From CAZUVM01 sp964623885 (lineage in GTDB: Bacteria > Verrucomicrobiota > Verrucomicrobiia > Limisphaerales > UBA8199), in assembly GCA_964623885.1 (NCBI GenBank), contig CAZUVM010000139.1, forward strand, positions 1 through 14,566: a DNA stretch of 14,566 nt. The letters are read 5' to 3'. Positions within the stretch are counted from its first letter, which is position 1. Every line of letters begins with the position of its first letter. The notes below the pieces were generated by a model. That model did not search any database. It was not told the DNA's origin and was given only the letters and a program-made list of their open reading frames with translations. The position numbers and the translations under genes are program-made. Below, one piece after another: positions 1 to 6,394 of the stretch.

Positions 1-5
1 GCTAA

Positions 6-773
6 ATGCAGGGTTTTTTACTCAACGGATGGTCCATCGACTATCTCTGGGGCTCGCCTTTCGCCTTGCTGATGTTTGCTTTTTCAATCTGGATGCTGGT
101 CGACGCGATCCGGCAACGCGAATGGATTTGGGCCCTGTTTATTCTGTTTGTATGGGGCTTCGGGGCAATCTGGTACTATTTCATGGTGTATCGGTCGTCG
201 CCCTCTTATATGCGCGGTTTTCAGCTCCCAGGCGCATATAATCGAAAGCGCATCAAGGAACTTCAGGGTCAAATCCATCACTTGGACAAAGCGCATCACC
301 ATTCGCAGCTTGGCGATATCTACTTTCAGCAAGGCAAGCTCGACCAGGCAAAAGTCTGCTACGAAGCCTCGCTGGAACGCGACCCGCAGGATATCGATAC
401 GCGCGCGCACCTGGGCCAATGCCTCCTGCGCCAGCATCACCCGGCCGAAGCACGCCCGCTGTTGGAGGGCGTCATCGCCGAAAATCCGAAGCATGAATAC
501 GGCTATTCGATGATGGCATTAGCCGAGACCCTCACGGCTTTGGGTGAAACGGATGCGGCCATGAAAATCTGGCAGCAGGTCACCGAGAATCATTCCTATC
601 CTCGCGCCAAAGTCCAACTCGCGGAGCTGTACGTAGCGAAAAACCAGCGAGACCTCGCGCTGACGGAACTCAAGGACGTGGTGGCCGACGATGCCCATGC
701 GCCGACGTTCCAGCGCAAACGCGACCGCGTTTGGGTCAAGCGCGCTAAGGGATTGATGCGGAAACTGGGCTGA
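6..773 (+). CDS. Membrane-anchored TPR protein with PLDc_N-like two-helix head
   Basis: The 255-aa product starts with two hydrophobic helices (about residues 18-36 and 40-62) separated by a short charged loop (DAIRQREW). This resembles the PLDc_N-type membrane hairpin. The rest is soluble and carries about four TPR-like helical pairs (roughly 99-130, 133-164, 168-198, 201-232), the clearest being GDIYFQQGKLDQAKVCYEAS. TPRs are protein-interaction scaffolds, so this is probably a cytoplasmic-face scaffold tethered to the inner membrane; no catalytic motif is visible. A TAA at bases 3-5 lies in frame directly before the ATG, so the reading frame cannot extend upstream; any ribosome binding site is off the window. 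The next gene begins after about 150 bases, so operon membership is unclear. The domain reading is fairly safe; the partner is unknown. Confidence 0.85.
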   Translation: MQGFLLNGWSIDYLWGSPFALLMFAFSIWMLVDAIRQREWIWALFILFVWGFGAIWYYFMVYRSSPSYMRGFQLPGAYNRKRIKELQGQIHHLDKAHHHSQLGDIYFQQGKLDQAKVCYEASLERDPQDIDTRAHLGQCLLRQHHPAEARPLLEGVIAENPKHEYGYSMMALAETLTALGETDAAMKIWQQVTENHSYPRAKVQLAELYVAKNQRDLALTELKDVVADDAHAPTFQRKRDRVWVKRAKGLMRKLG

Positions 774-921
774 CTGACGCACGTTGCGACGTTTTCCCCC
801 GAGCCCAAACTCCGAAAGTCCCCTCCAGGTCATTAGCGTTAGTTAGCGTTTATGAGCGGTTTAAAGGGCCCCAGCACAGCTTCTCTTGTAATCCTTTTCA
901 CAAAACTTATGTTTCACGGTT
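774..921 (+). other. Intergenic region with weak candidate promoter for the sulfur gene pair
   Basis: No ORF is supported here. A short tandem (TTAGCG, then TTAGCG again) lies near 834-851. A weak promoter-like pair is TTGTAA (886-891) and TATGTT (908-913), spaced 16 bases, each matching four of six consensus positions. If it is used, transcription would begin almost at the ATG at 922, which lacks a Shine-Dalgarno, so a near-leaderless message is possible. This is a low-confidence reading. Confidence 0.25.
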
Positions 922-1887
922 ATGGATCACCAGCGGCGAGTTTATGACAACGTTTTTGAGATGCTGCCCGATGAGGACAACCCTACGCCTTTGGTCCGAC
1001 TCAACCGCCTCAATCCCGCACCGGGTTTCCCACTCTACGCCAAACTGGAATGGATGAATCCCTTCGGCTCGGTCAAGGACCGCGCCGCCTGGGAGATGCT
1101 TCGCGACTTGGAAGCGCGTGGCGAAATTGGCGGACAGCGCGGTTTGGTCGAACCCACCTCCGGCAACACCGGCATCAGCCTGGCCGCCATGGCGCGCGCC
1201 CGCGGTTATCATCTCCGGGCGGTCGTGCCTAACAAAGTGCCGCTCGAAAAGAAAATCCTTTTGAAAATCGCGGGCGCCGATTTGGATGTGGTCACCGACG
1301 AGCTCTGTCCTGCCCCCGGTCTGGGCGAGGGTTCCATCAATCTGGCCAAAACGCATGCCAAAGCCTCCCGGCACAAATACGCCATGCCAAATCAGTATGA
1401 GAACGAGAAGAACGTCGAGGCGCACATGCGCACCACCGGCCCGGAGATTTGGAAGCAGACTGACGGCAAGATTACTCATCTGTTCGTTTCACTGGGGACT
1501 TGCGGTACCGTAACCGGGACCGCCCGCTTCTTGCGGAGCAAAAAACCGGCAGTGAAAGTCGTGGCCGTCCAGCCCACCGAGGGCCACGATGTCCCGGGTC
1601 TGCGGAATATATCGCAACTCGATGTTTCCAAACTGTTTGATTCCTCGTTGCTTGATGACATATTGGAAGTGGATTTTCGCCTGGCTTACACACGAGCGCT
1701 GGAGCTTTGCCAGAACGAAGGCCTGCTGGCCGGACCCAGTTCGGGCCTGATTCTGGAAGGCGCTCTGCGAATCGTGCAGCGAGACAAAGCCGGGCTCGGG
1801 GTGATGATTTTCCCCGATAACATTTTCAAATACACATCGAACATGGCCAAACACATTCCGAGCCTCGCGCAAGGAACGACGGCCTGA
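922..1887 (+). CDS. PLP-dependent cysteine synthase family protein
   Basis: The 321-aa product is a fold-type II PLP enzyme of the O-acetylserine sulfhydrylase / cystathionine beta-synthase family, which makes cysteine from an activated serine and sulfide or another sulfur donor in the cytoplasm. The PLP lysine is K52 in NPFGSVKDRA. The substrate-binding loop PTSGNTG is at 78-84, the glycine-rich phosphate cradle GTCGTVTG at 192-199, and the late serine region GPSSG at 271-275. Length matches stand-alone CysK/CysM enzymes; there is no CBS domain. The N-terminal phrase LPDEDNPTPLVRLNRL leads straight into the fold, which favours the start at 922, although no clear Shine-Dalgarno precedes it. 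The rhodanese gene follows after 18 bases, suggesting that the sulfur donor may be handled by that partner. I cannot choose between CysK and CysM from motifs alone. Confidence 0.9.
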   Translation: MDHQRRVYDNVFEMLPDEDNPTPLVRLNRLNPAPGFPLYAKLEWMNPFGSVKDRAAWEMLRDLEARGEIGGQRGLVEPTSGNTGISLAAMARARGYHLRAVVPNKVPLEKKILLKIAGADLDVVTDELCPAPGLGEGSINLAKTHAKASRHKYAMPNQYENEKNVEAHMRTTGPEIWKQTDGKITHLFVSLGTCGTVTGTARFLRSKKPAVKVVAVQPTEGHDVPGLRNISQLDVSKLFDSSLLDDILEVDFRLAYTRALELCQNEGLLAGPSSGLILEGALRIVQRDKAGLGVMIFPDNIFKYTSNMAKHIPSLAQGTTA

Positions 1888-1890
1888 AAT

Positions 1891-1895
1891 GAGGA
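1891..1895 (+). promoter_or_regulatory. Ribosome binding site of the sulfurtransferase gene
   Basis: GAGGA lies 10 bases before the ATG at 1906, just after the preceding gene's TGA (1885-1887). It fixes the start at 1906 and supports co-translation of the two sulfur genes. Confidence 0.65.
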
Positions 1896-1905
1896 AAAAG
1901 CAACT

Positions 1906-2751
1906 ATGGCAACTTACGCGCATCCGGAAGTATTGGTCGAAACCGATTGGGTCAAAGCCAACCTCGGCAAGCCCGGCATCAAACTTGTTGAGATCGACGT
2001 CGACACCAAGGCCTACGATGCCGGCCACATTCGCGGGGCCGTCGGCTTCAATTGGCAAACTGCGCTCCAGGACCAGGTCCGCCGGGATATCATCACCGCC
2101 GCTGAATTTGAGCGGCTGCTCAGCAGTTCCGGGATTTCTCCCAGCGACACCGTCATTGTTTACGGTGATAACAACAACTGGTTTGCCGCCTATGGTTTTT
2201 GGCTGTTCAAGCTTTACGGCCACAAAGATGTCCGCCTCATGAACGGCGGCCGGGTCAAATGGCTCAACGAACCAGACAAGGAGTTGACCACCGAGCCTCC
2301 GAAAATTACCCCCACTACCTACCGCATCACCGAAAACCACCCCGAGCTTAGAGCGATGCTGCCGCAAGTGTTCGAAGCCCAGAAAGGGCAGTGGAACCTG
2401 GTCGATGTGCGCAGTCCCGACGAGTTCACCGGCAAAGTGATTGCCCCGCCCGGCATGAGCGAGACCGCCCAGCGCGGCGGCCACATGCCCGGGGCGAAAA
2501 GCATTCCCTGGAGCACTGCCGTTGCCGCGAACGGCGCCTTCAAGTCCGCGGACGAATTGCAGAAGATTTATTTGCAGGACAAAGGCGTCGACCCGAAGAA
2601 GGACACCGTTGCCTATTGCCGCATCGGTGAACGCTCGAGCCATACCTGGTTCGTCCTCAAATATCTGCTCGGCCTCAATAACGTGAAGAACTACGACGGC
2701 AGTTGGACCGAGTACGGCAACCTCGTTGGCGCGCCGATAGAGAAGGGCTAG
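1906..2751 (+). CDS. Thiosulfate sulfurtransferase (two-domain rhodanese)
   Basis: The 281-aa product has the tandem-rhodanese layout typical of SseA/CysA-type thiosulfate sulfurtransferases. These move sulfane sulfur from thiosulfate (or 3-mercaptopyruvate) onto an acceptor through a cysteine persulfide. The catalytic loop is in the C-terminal domain: C238 in YCRIGERSSHTWFVL, the loop signature I associate with thiosulfate-type rather than mercaptopyruvate-type (CGSGVTA) enzymes. The N-terminal domain (about 8-125) is the inactive copy; its loop YGDNNNWFAAYGFW has D88 where an active domain has cysteine. Conserved HIRGA (41-45) and HMPGAKSIPW (193-202) mark the two domains. It starts 18 bases after the cysteine synthase gene, so the pair probably couples thiosulfate sulfur to cysteine or iron-sulfur metabolism. 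Enzyme class is confident; physiological donor is inferred. Confidence 0.93.
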   Translation: MATYAHPEVLVETDWVKANLGKPGIKLVEIDVDTKAYDAGHIRGAVGFNWQTALQDQVRRDIITAAEFERLLSSSGISPSDTVIVYGDNNNWFAAYGFWLFKLYGHKDVRLMNGGRVKWLNEPDKELTTEPPKITPTTYRITENHPELRAMLPQVFEAQKGQWNLVDVRSPDEFTGKVIAPPGMSETAQRGGHMPGAKSIPWSTAVAANGAFKSADELQKIYLQDKGVDPKKDTVAYCRIGERSSHTWFVLKYLLGLNNVKNYDGSWTEYGNLVGAPIEKG

Positions 2752-2927
2752 AGAAGCTCATTTGAGAACTGTCACCATACCCGGCTAGCGCGGCTCATGC
2801 AGTCTAGCGCTCAACGGCCGCGTGCACTGGAGGCGCGCTCGCAGGCCGAAGAAAAGCCACTCGATTCTATAAGACGAAACGCATAGCACCGCCGGCTCCT
2901 CGGCCAGGGAGCAGAAGCCCGCTTGGC
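2752..2927. other. Convergent intergenic gap, no gene seen
   Basis: The 176 bases between the + strand sulfurtransferase and the - strand protease contain no supported ORF. CTAGCGC occurs twice (2785-2791 and 2804-2810), but I see no convincing terminator hairpin with a U-tract. Confidence 0.4.
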
Positions 2928-3311
2928 TCAGGATATGATTCTCGCCCAGGACAGTTGTGGCCCATTGAGGCCCAAGTGCAGATGATTGAGGATGTTCCGG
3001 CCCAATACACCCTCAGGTTGATCAACCACAGCAAATCGGCCTCGGAAGGTTAGACCATCGAAGACGAGTTCGAGCTCGACCGCGGGGGCTGTGCTGCGAG
3101 TCCCGTCGAAACCCACTAATTCGAAGAGTTCTGAAGCCTCCTGTGAAATTTGCAGCCGGTTGACGGCAGCCGCGGACACCAAAGTAATGTCCGCTCCGCT
3201 GTCTAGCAGCATTAGGACGTTCGGAACAGACTTTCCCGACTTCGGGTCCCGAATTTCAACATTTGCCACGGGTGCGGGCGGGCTGAACCGCGAGGCATCA
3301 TACGCGCCCAT
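2928..3311 (-). CDS. Retropepsin-like clan AA aspartic protease
   Basis: The 127-aa product shows the single-domain retropepsin pattern: hydrophobic strand then LLDSGADITLV (35-45) with catalytic D37 in D-S-G-A, and a later hydrophobic-hydrophobic-Gly motif GVLGRNILN (101-109) that packs behind the active site. Enzymes of this size work as homodimers in which each chain gives one aspartate. It resembles the small bacterial/archaeal clan AA proteases (AF_0612-like group), whose substrates are unknown to me. No signal peptide or membrane helix is visible, so it should be cytosolic. The ATG at 3311 lies inside the 3' end of the upstream 68-aa gene (14-base overlap), implying translational coupling. 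Fold assignment is good; function within the pair is unknown. Confidence 0.82.
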   Translation of the reverse strand: MGAYDASRFSPPAPVANVEIRDPKSGKSVPNVLMLLDSGADITLVSAAAVNRLQISQEASELFELVGFDGTRSTAPAVELELVFDGLTFRGRFAVVDQPEGVLGRNILNHLHLGLNGPQLSWARIIS

Positions 3312-3504
3312 GCGAGATGACTTTCATTTCGAACTTAGTGGCATCGGTTGCATTCGCCAGCCGAGGACTCATTATCCTTGGTGCCCGCGGATTCACGGTC
3401 TCGGCAACCACAACGAAGACTCTCGTTCGCTCCGGTAGCTGGATATTCTCGCGAAGCTTTATCTGCCCGTTCTCAACGAACCCTTCAAACGTGGCCAAAC
3501 TCAT
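3298..3504 (-). CDS. Small antitoxin-like beta protein paired with the aspartic protease
   Basis: The 68-aa product begins with the pattern FEGFVENGQIKLRENIQLPERTRVFVVV, which resembles the short beta-hairpin domain of DUF104 / AF2212-type 'antitoxin-like' proteins (VENG-x-I-x-L ... LPE-x-TRV-x-VVV). The tail IMSPRLANATDATKFEMKV looks like a conserved helical partner-binding segment; I recall similar small proteins encoded next to clan AA proteases. Its stop codon is inside the protease gene. GGAG at 3506-3509 is only one base from the ATG, closer than usual, so initiation may be weak or coupled from the dehydrogenase gene 41 bases upstream. Whether it inhibits, targets or is cut by the protease cannot be told. 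No DNA-binding motif is obvious. Confidence 0.72.
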   Translation of the reverse strand: MSLATFEGFVENGQIKLRENIQLPERTRVFVVVAETVNPRAPRIMSPRLANATDATKFEMKVISHGRV

Positions 3505-3545
3505 ACTCCAGTATCACTTGTTCTGTGGCAAAGCTCAATATTGAA

Positions 3546-4697
3546 TCACGCCCGTTCGAGCACCTCGGCGAGTTCCTCGCGCGTGAGCGCAATCGGATTC
3601 GCTTTCATGCTACTGGCGTGCGTCGCCTTCTCGATGAGTTCCGGCACATTTTCGCCCGTCAAACCATACGCCCTGAGACCGGGAATTCGCAGCTCGGCGA
3701 CCAACGCGCTGACCCATTTCACTCCCTGGTCAGCGGTGGCCTGTGAACTGCCTGTCAGCAACAGCGCCACTTCGTTATAACGGCGCAGCGCTTCACTGCC
3801 CGGTTGACGCGACCCCAAAGCCCGGCAATTCACTTCCATCACGTGCGGCAGCAACGCCGCACAGACAGCTCCGTGCGGGGCAGGGAACATCCCGCCGAAC
3901 GGTCCCGCAAAACCGTGCACCGCGCCCAGTCCGGCGTTGGCGAGCGCCAGGCCCCCCAGCAGGCTGGCCACCGACATATCCTCACGGGCCTTCATATTCG
4001 AACCGTCCGCCACGGCCGCGCGCAAGGACCTGGCCACCCGCGCCATTCCCTCGCGGCATATCGCGTCGGTCATCGGATTGGCCCGCGCGCACACATACGG
4101 CTCGATCAATTGCGTCAGTGCATCGAGCCCGGTGCTGGCGGTCAGGGCAGGGGGCAGCGTGCGGGTCAACTCCGGATCCACCAGCGCGACCCGTGGAAGC
4201 ATGAACGCACTTCGGAGACTGACTTTTACTCGATGCTCCGGCGAACCCAGCACGGCATTGCGCGTGACCTCGGACCCGGTGCCGGCTGTCGTGGGGATCG
4301 CGATAAACGGCGCGGATACATGTGTCAGGGCTTTGCCCTTGCCAATGACCTCCAGATAGTCAAGCAGGTCACCCTCGTTTGTGAGCATCGCTGCAATAGC
4401 TTTTCCCGCATCAATGGCGCTGCCGCCCCCGAAGCTGATTACCAAATCGCACCCTTCCTTCTTCGCCAACTCCGTCCCCCTCCGGATCGTCTCCACCTCA
4501 GGCTCCCCTTCCACGCCGAAAACCGTCGAATCCACCCCTTCGCCCCGCAGAATGTCCGCCAACTCGTTCGCCCGGCTCGTATCCCGTCCTGTCACCACCA
4601 GCGCGCGCCGGCCAAACCCTTTGGCCAGGGAGCCGGCTTCCTTGATGCTGCCGGGTCCGAAAATGATCCGCGTGGCGGTGGCGAATTCGAAGCGCAT
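3546..4697 (-). CDS. Iron-type (group III) alcohol dehydrogenase
   Basis: The 383-aa product matches the full length of Fe-ADH family enzymes, which use NAD(P)H to interconvert alcohols and aldehydes or reduce related substrates such as maleylacetate. The N-terminal nucleotide domain has FGPGSI (13-18), the pyrophosphate loop SFGGGSAIDAGKA (88-100) and PTTAGTGSEVT (135-145). The C-terminal metal-binding domain supplies D192, H261 (AVHGFAG) and H275 (PHGAVCA). The usual first metal histidine, in the D-A-L-T-H motif, is replaced by Q196 (LDALTQLIEPYV). I have seen this Gln form in other annotated members, so it need not mean loss of activity, but metal choice may differ. Its ATG directly follows the TGA of the ABM gene (TGAATG at 4695-4700), so the two are co-translated. 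Substrate is unknown. Confidence 0.92.
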   Translation of the reverse strand: MRFEFATATRIIFGPGSIKEAGSLAKGFGRRALVVTGRDTSRANELADILRGEGVDSTVFGVEGEPEVETIRRGTELAKKEGCDLVISFGGGSAIDAGKAIAAMLTNEGDLLDYLEVIGKGKALTHVSAPFIAIPTTAGTGSEVTRNAVLGSPEHRVKVSLRSAFMLPRVALVDPELTRTLPPALTASTGLDALTQLIEPYVCARANPMTDAICREGMARVARSLRAAVADGSNMKAREDMSVASLLGGLALANAGLGAVHGFAGPFGGMFPAPHGAVCAALLPHVMEVNCRALGSRQPGSEALRRYNEVALLLTGSSQATADQGVKWVSALVAELRIPGLRAYGLTGENVPELIEKATHASSMKANPIALTREELAEVLERA

Positions 4698-5003
4698 TCA
4701 GAGCGATTGGTCGTCGGGAAACACGTTAGTGAACTTCACGCTGCTGCGCGGCTCGGCCATCATCGGCGCGACGGTTTCACGCCACGTCTGATAATGCTTG
4801 GTTTCTTTATGCGCTGCGGGTGCTTCCGCCGTCCGATACGCCTCGATGAAAATAAACCGCGTCGGGTCGTCTTGTTGCTGGAGGACGTCGAATCGGGCAA
4901 TGCCAGGCTCCTTAATGCTTTCGCGCGCATTGGCCAGCGAGGCCTGCTTGAACGCCTCAACCGATTCCGGTTTCACATGAACATGAATATGAACGCACAG
5001 CAT
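4698..5003 (-). CDS. ABM-domain (YgiN/LsrG-like) monooxygenase family protein
   Basis: The 101-aa product, starting MLCVHIHVHVKPESVEAF, is a single antibiotic-biosynthesis-monooxygenase (ABM) ferredoxin-like domain. Family signs are the beta strand VHIHVHVKP, the helix ESVEAFKQASLANARESIKEPG, the strand ARFDVLQQQDDPTRFIFIEAYR and the histidine-containing HKETKHYQTW. Relatives include quinol monooxygenase YgiN and the AI-2 catabolism protein LsrG; these act as small cytosolic dimers. An ATG at 5054 would add 17 residues, but AAAGGAA at 5008-5014 sits at ideal distance from the ATG at 5003 and the fold begins there, so I use 5003. It is directly followed by the dehydrogenase gene, suggesting consecutive steps on a small quinone- or carbonyl-type metabolite. 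The precise reaction is unknown. Confidence 0.87.
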   Translation of the reverse strand: MLCVHIHVHVKPESVEAFKQASLANARESIKEPGIARFDVLQQQDDPTRFIFIEAYRTAEAPAAHKETKHYQTWRETVAPMMAEPRSSVKFTNVFPDDQSL

Positions 5004-5007
5004 GAGA

Positions 5008-5014
5008 TTCCTTT
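5008..5014 (-). promoter_or_regulatory. Ribosome binding site deciding the ABM gene start
   Basis: On the - strand this reads AAAGGAA, followed by four bases and the ATG at 5003. It is the strongest Shine-Dalgarno seen in the window and decides against the longer frame from 5054. Confidence 0.7.
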
Positions 5015-5080
5015 CGTTAATCGCCGCCAGGTCCATGGCTAACCCCTTTTTCACCCGAATGCAAAACCTTCTGCGCGGTT

Positions 5081-5160
5081 CTCTTTCGGATTTCGGACTT
5101 CGGCTCGTGGCCCTCCGCTAGGAGTTCGGTCTTTCGACCTTCGGCCTTCGGATTTCAGGT
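5081..5160. repeat. TTCGG-rich degenerate low-complexity tract
   Basis: TTCGG occurs about six times within 5085-5151 (for example 5085, 5092, 5099, 5125, 5140, 5147), separated by two to four bases except for one longer gap. The tract is non-coding, upstream of the divergent ABM operon and of the tRNA gene. It looks like a decayed short tandem repeat; no function is evident. Confidence 0.5.
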
Positions 5161-5228
5161 TGGGCCGCGTTGCATCCATCGTGGCTTATAACTAACACCC
5201 TCCGGCGACGGCGACCCTGACTGCGTCC

Positions 5229-5257
5229 TTGACAGTGTGTCGCTGCCGATGAACGAT
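5229..5257 (+). promoter_or_regulatory. Candidate sigma70-type promoter for tRNA-Thr
   Basis: A perfect -35 hexamer TTGACA at 5229-5234 stands 37 bases before the mature tRNA. With a 17-base spacer the -10 would be AACGAT (5252-5257), a poor match with only three of six consensus bases. Position and the perfect -35 make it plausible. Confidence 0.45.
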
Positions 5258-5271
5258 GTAGCCGTGGCAAC

Positions 5272-5346
5272 GCCGGCTTAGCTCAGCGGCAGAGCAGCAG
5301 TTTTGTAAACTGCGGGTCGTCGGTTCGATCCCGACAGCCGGCTCCA
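5272..5346 (+). tRNA. tRNA-Thr (anticodon TGT)
   Basis: The 75-base gene folds into a full cloverleaf. The acceptor stem pairs GCCGGCT (5272-5278) with AGCCGGC (5336-5342). The D arm is GCTC/GAGC, and the anticodon stem GCAGT/ACTGC encloses the loop TTTGTAA, giving anticodon TGT (threonine ACA, with wobble). The T arm is GTCGG-TTCGATC-CCGAC. CCA is encoded at 5344-5346. No mismatched pair was seen in these stems. It stands alone, with no second tRNA next to it. Confidence 0.97.
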
Positions 5347-5431
5347 CTTAAAACTGCCAGGAAAAACTCCTCTGAACTGGTTTACCACCGTCCTTACTCC
5401 CTGTCAGTCAGCCCTCGGAACTCCTCTGCCC

Positions 5432-5800
5432 TCAAGCTGCCAGGCTCAGGCTTAGAACGAGCACAGCCAGCGCGGCAGCGGCCACAGCCAGCCAGACCAT
5501 CGTTTCAAATCGGTTGGCGTTGCGCCACTGGGCCACCAGGGCAGAAAGCGAAGTGATCGCCTCGGGTCTTGAGGCGGCCTTGCCAAACGTCAGGTTGGAC
5601 CGCATGGAGGGTTGCCTGACATAACACGCGGGCGCAGCGGTTCCCATGAGCCGACTGGTGTTCGTGGGTCGCGGCGGTGGCAACTCTGGTAAAGTTGTCT
5701 TAACAGCAAATCGCCTTTCGAACTGTCCCCGGTGTGGGGAACCCCAAGTCGGAAGCGTCTTCTGCAGGTACGGTTCCAATTCCGTAGTTCGGTTTTGCAT
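5432..5800 (-). CDS. Hypothetical small protein with C-terminal membrane helix
   Basis: The 122-aa frame has no family I recognise. The N-terminal half is polar and proline-rich (ELPPPRPTNT around 40-49), followed by a probable amphipathic stretch (ASRPEAITSLSALVAQW) and a strong C-terminal hydrophobic helix, MVWLAVAAAALAVLVLSLSLA. That is the layout of a tail-anchored single-pass membrane protein. Codon use in the second half looks coding (many GCC/CTG/GTG). No Shine-Dalgarno precedes the ATG at 5800; an internal ATG at 5647 is an alternative start with no better signal. It lies 45 bases downstream of another small - strand ORF and ends 85 bases from the tRNA, which is on the opposite strand. 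It could be spurious in its N-terminal half. Confidence 0.4.
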   Translation of the reverse strand: MQNRTTELEPYLQKTLPTWGSPHRGQFERRFAVKTTLPELPPPRPTNTSRLMGTAAPACYVRQPSMRSNLTFGKAASRPEAITSLSALVAQWRNANRFETMVWLAVAAAALAVLVLSLSLAA

Positions 5801-5845
5801 AATGGGTAATAGGTGGTTGAGAGAGTGCGTTTCGAGGGCGAACGG

Positions 5846-6148
5846 TTATCGAAGCATGAACCAGATGAAGGCGCATGCTTCGACAGCATAGGAGGCGGTC
5901 TTGCCGAACAAGACGGCCGCCGCGCACGGAAGCAGGACCTTCTTCGCCGTGATGCGGAACACGTGTGTCCCTGGCGAACTCGCTGCCGGGTTAGCACGCA
6001 TTTTGCACGCGCGGCCAGGCAAGGCCGGCCGCGCCCGAAACTGCCGCGCACAAGCCGGCAATCTACCCGTGGGATTGAACGACACAGGGCCAGCCGCGAA
6101 ACTGCGCTTGGAAGCGCTTGCGACTCCATTGAGATTTAGCTGACTCAT
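5846..6148 (-). CDS. Hypothetical small protein with C-terminal hydrophobic segment
   Basis: The 100-aa frame is not recognised. Its first half is basic and Ala/Arg-rich (SASKRSFAAG, ARQFRARPALPGRACK); the end is hydrophobic (KKVLLPCAAAVLFGKTASYAVEACAFIWF), possibly one membrane helix. Five cysteines are spread along it. The ATG is preceded on the - strand by an A/G-rich leader (6150-6179) with AAGAAAG close to the start, a plausible weak ribosome binding site. Codon use from the middle onward looks coding. It and the following ORF (5432-5800) both end in a hydrophobic segment and may form a small pair. A competing + strand frame over the same bases looks Arg-rich and less natural. Confidence 0.4.
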   Translation of the reverse strand: MSQLNLNGVASASKRSFAAGPVSFNPTGRLPACARQFRARPALPGRACKMRANPAASSPGTHVFRITAKKVLLPCAAAVLFGKTASYAVEACAFIWFMLR

Positions 6149-6394
6149 AACTTTCTTCTTTCTTTTGTTTTTGTTTTTGCGGGCCGGTGTTTTTCCGTCC
6201 CGCTATGAACAGGCGCAAGACATCGCCATGCAGGGACAGTTTCTGCGGAATAAATTTTCTTTGGCCCAAATTGAGCGGGTACGACTTTGTGTCAGGCCGC
6301 TTTGTGGCCGGCGGACTGTCCACGGGAAGCCCTTGTGGCTTAGCGGCTTGCCTCCGGTCGCGACGCTGTAGCCTTGACATTTCGCCCTCAGTAC
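6149..6394. other. Divergent intergenic region with pyrimidine tract and candidate promoter
   Basis: A pyrimidine-rich run (about 6152-6179 on the + strand) forms the purine-rich leader of the - strand ORF starting at 6148. A perfect TTGACA at 6374-6379 lies just before the protease gene; 17 bases on is GAATAG (6397-6402), a weak -10. If this promoter is real, the protease would start at the later ATG (6449). No RNA gene or riboswitch was recognised. Confidence 0.3.

Noticed and set aside
907..1479. 190-aa - strand frame opposite the cysteine synthase
   Set aside because: Fully overlapped by a certain gene; composition is typical of an antisense shadow.
1489..2643. 384-aa open frame on the - strand over the two sulfur genes
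   Set aside because: It lies opposite two confidently identified genes with all catalytic motifs; its product has no family features. It is a shadow of GC-biased codons.
3298..3504. Classical toxin-antitoxin pair
   Set aside because: The partner is an aspartic protease rather than a known toxin family, so I describe the gene as antitoxin-like only.
3804..5042. 412-aa open frame on the + strand opposite the dehydrogenase and ABM genes
   Set aside because: The product is Arg/His-rich with no motif, and the - strand genes beneath it are well supported.
5252..5265. A 14-base match (AACGATGTAGCCGT) shared by the tRNA leader and both paralogue genes
   Set aside because: In the paralogues it encodes part of NGYIVS; one such match elsewhere in a window of this size is expected by chance.
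5813..6139. 108-aa + strand frame
   Set aside because: Strongly Arg-rich and opposite a more natural - strand frame with a purine-rich leader.
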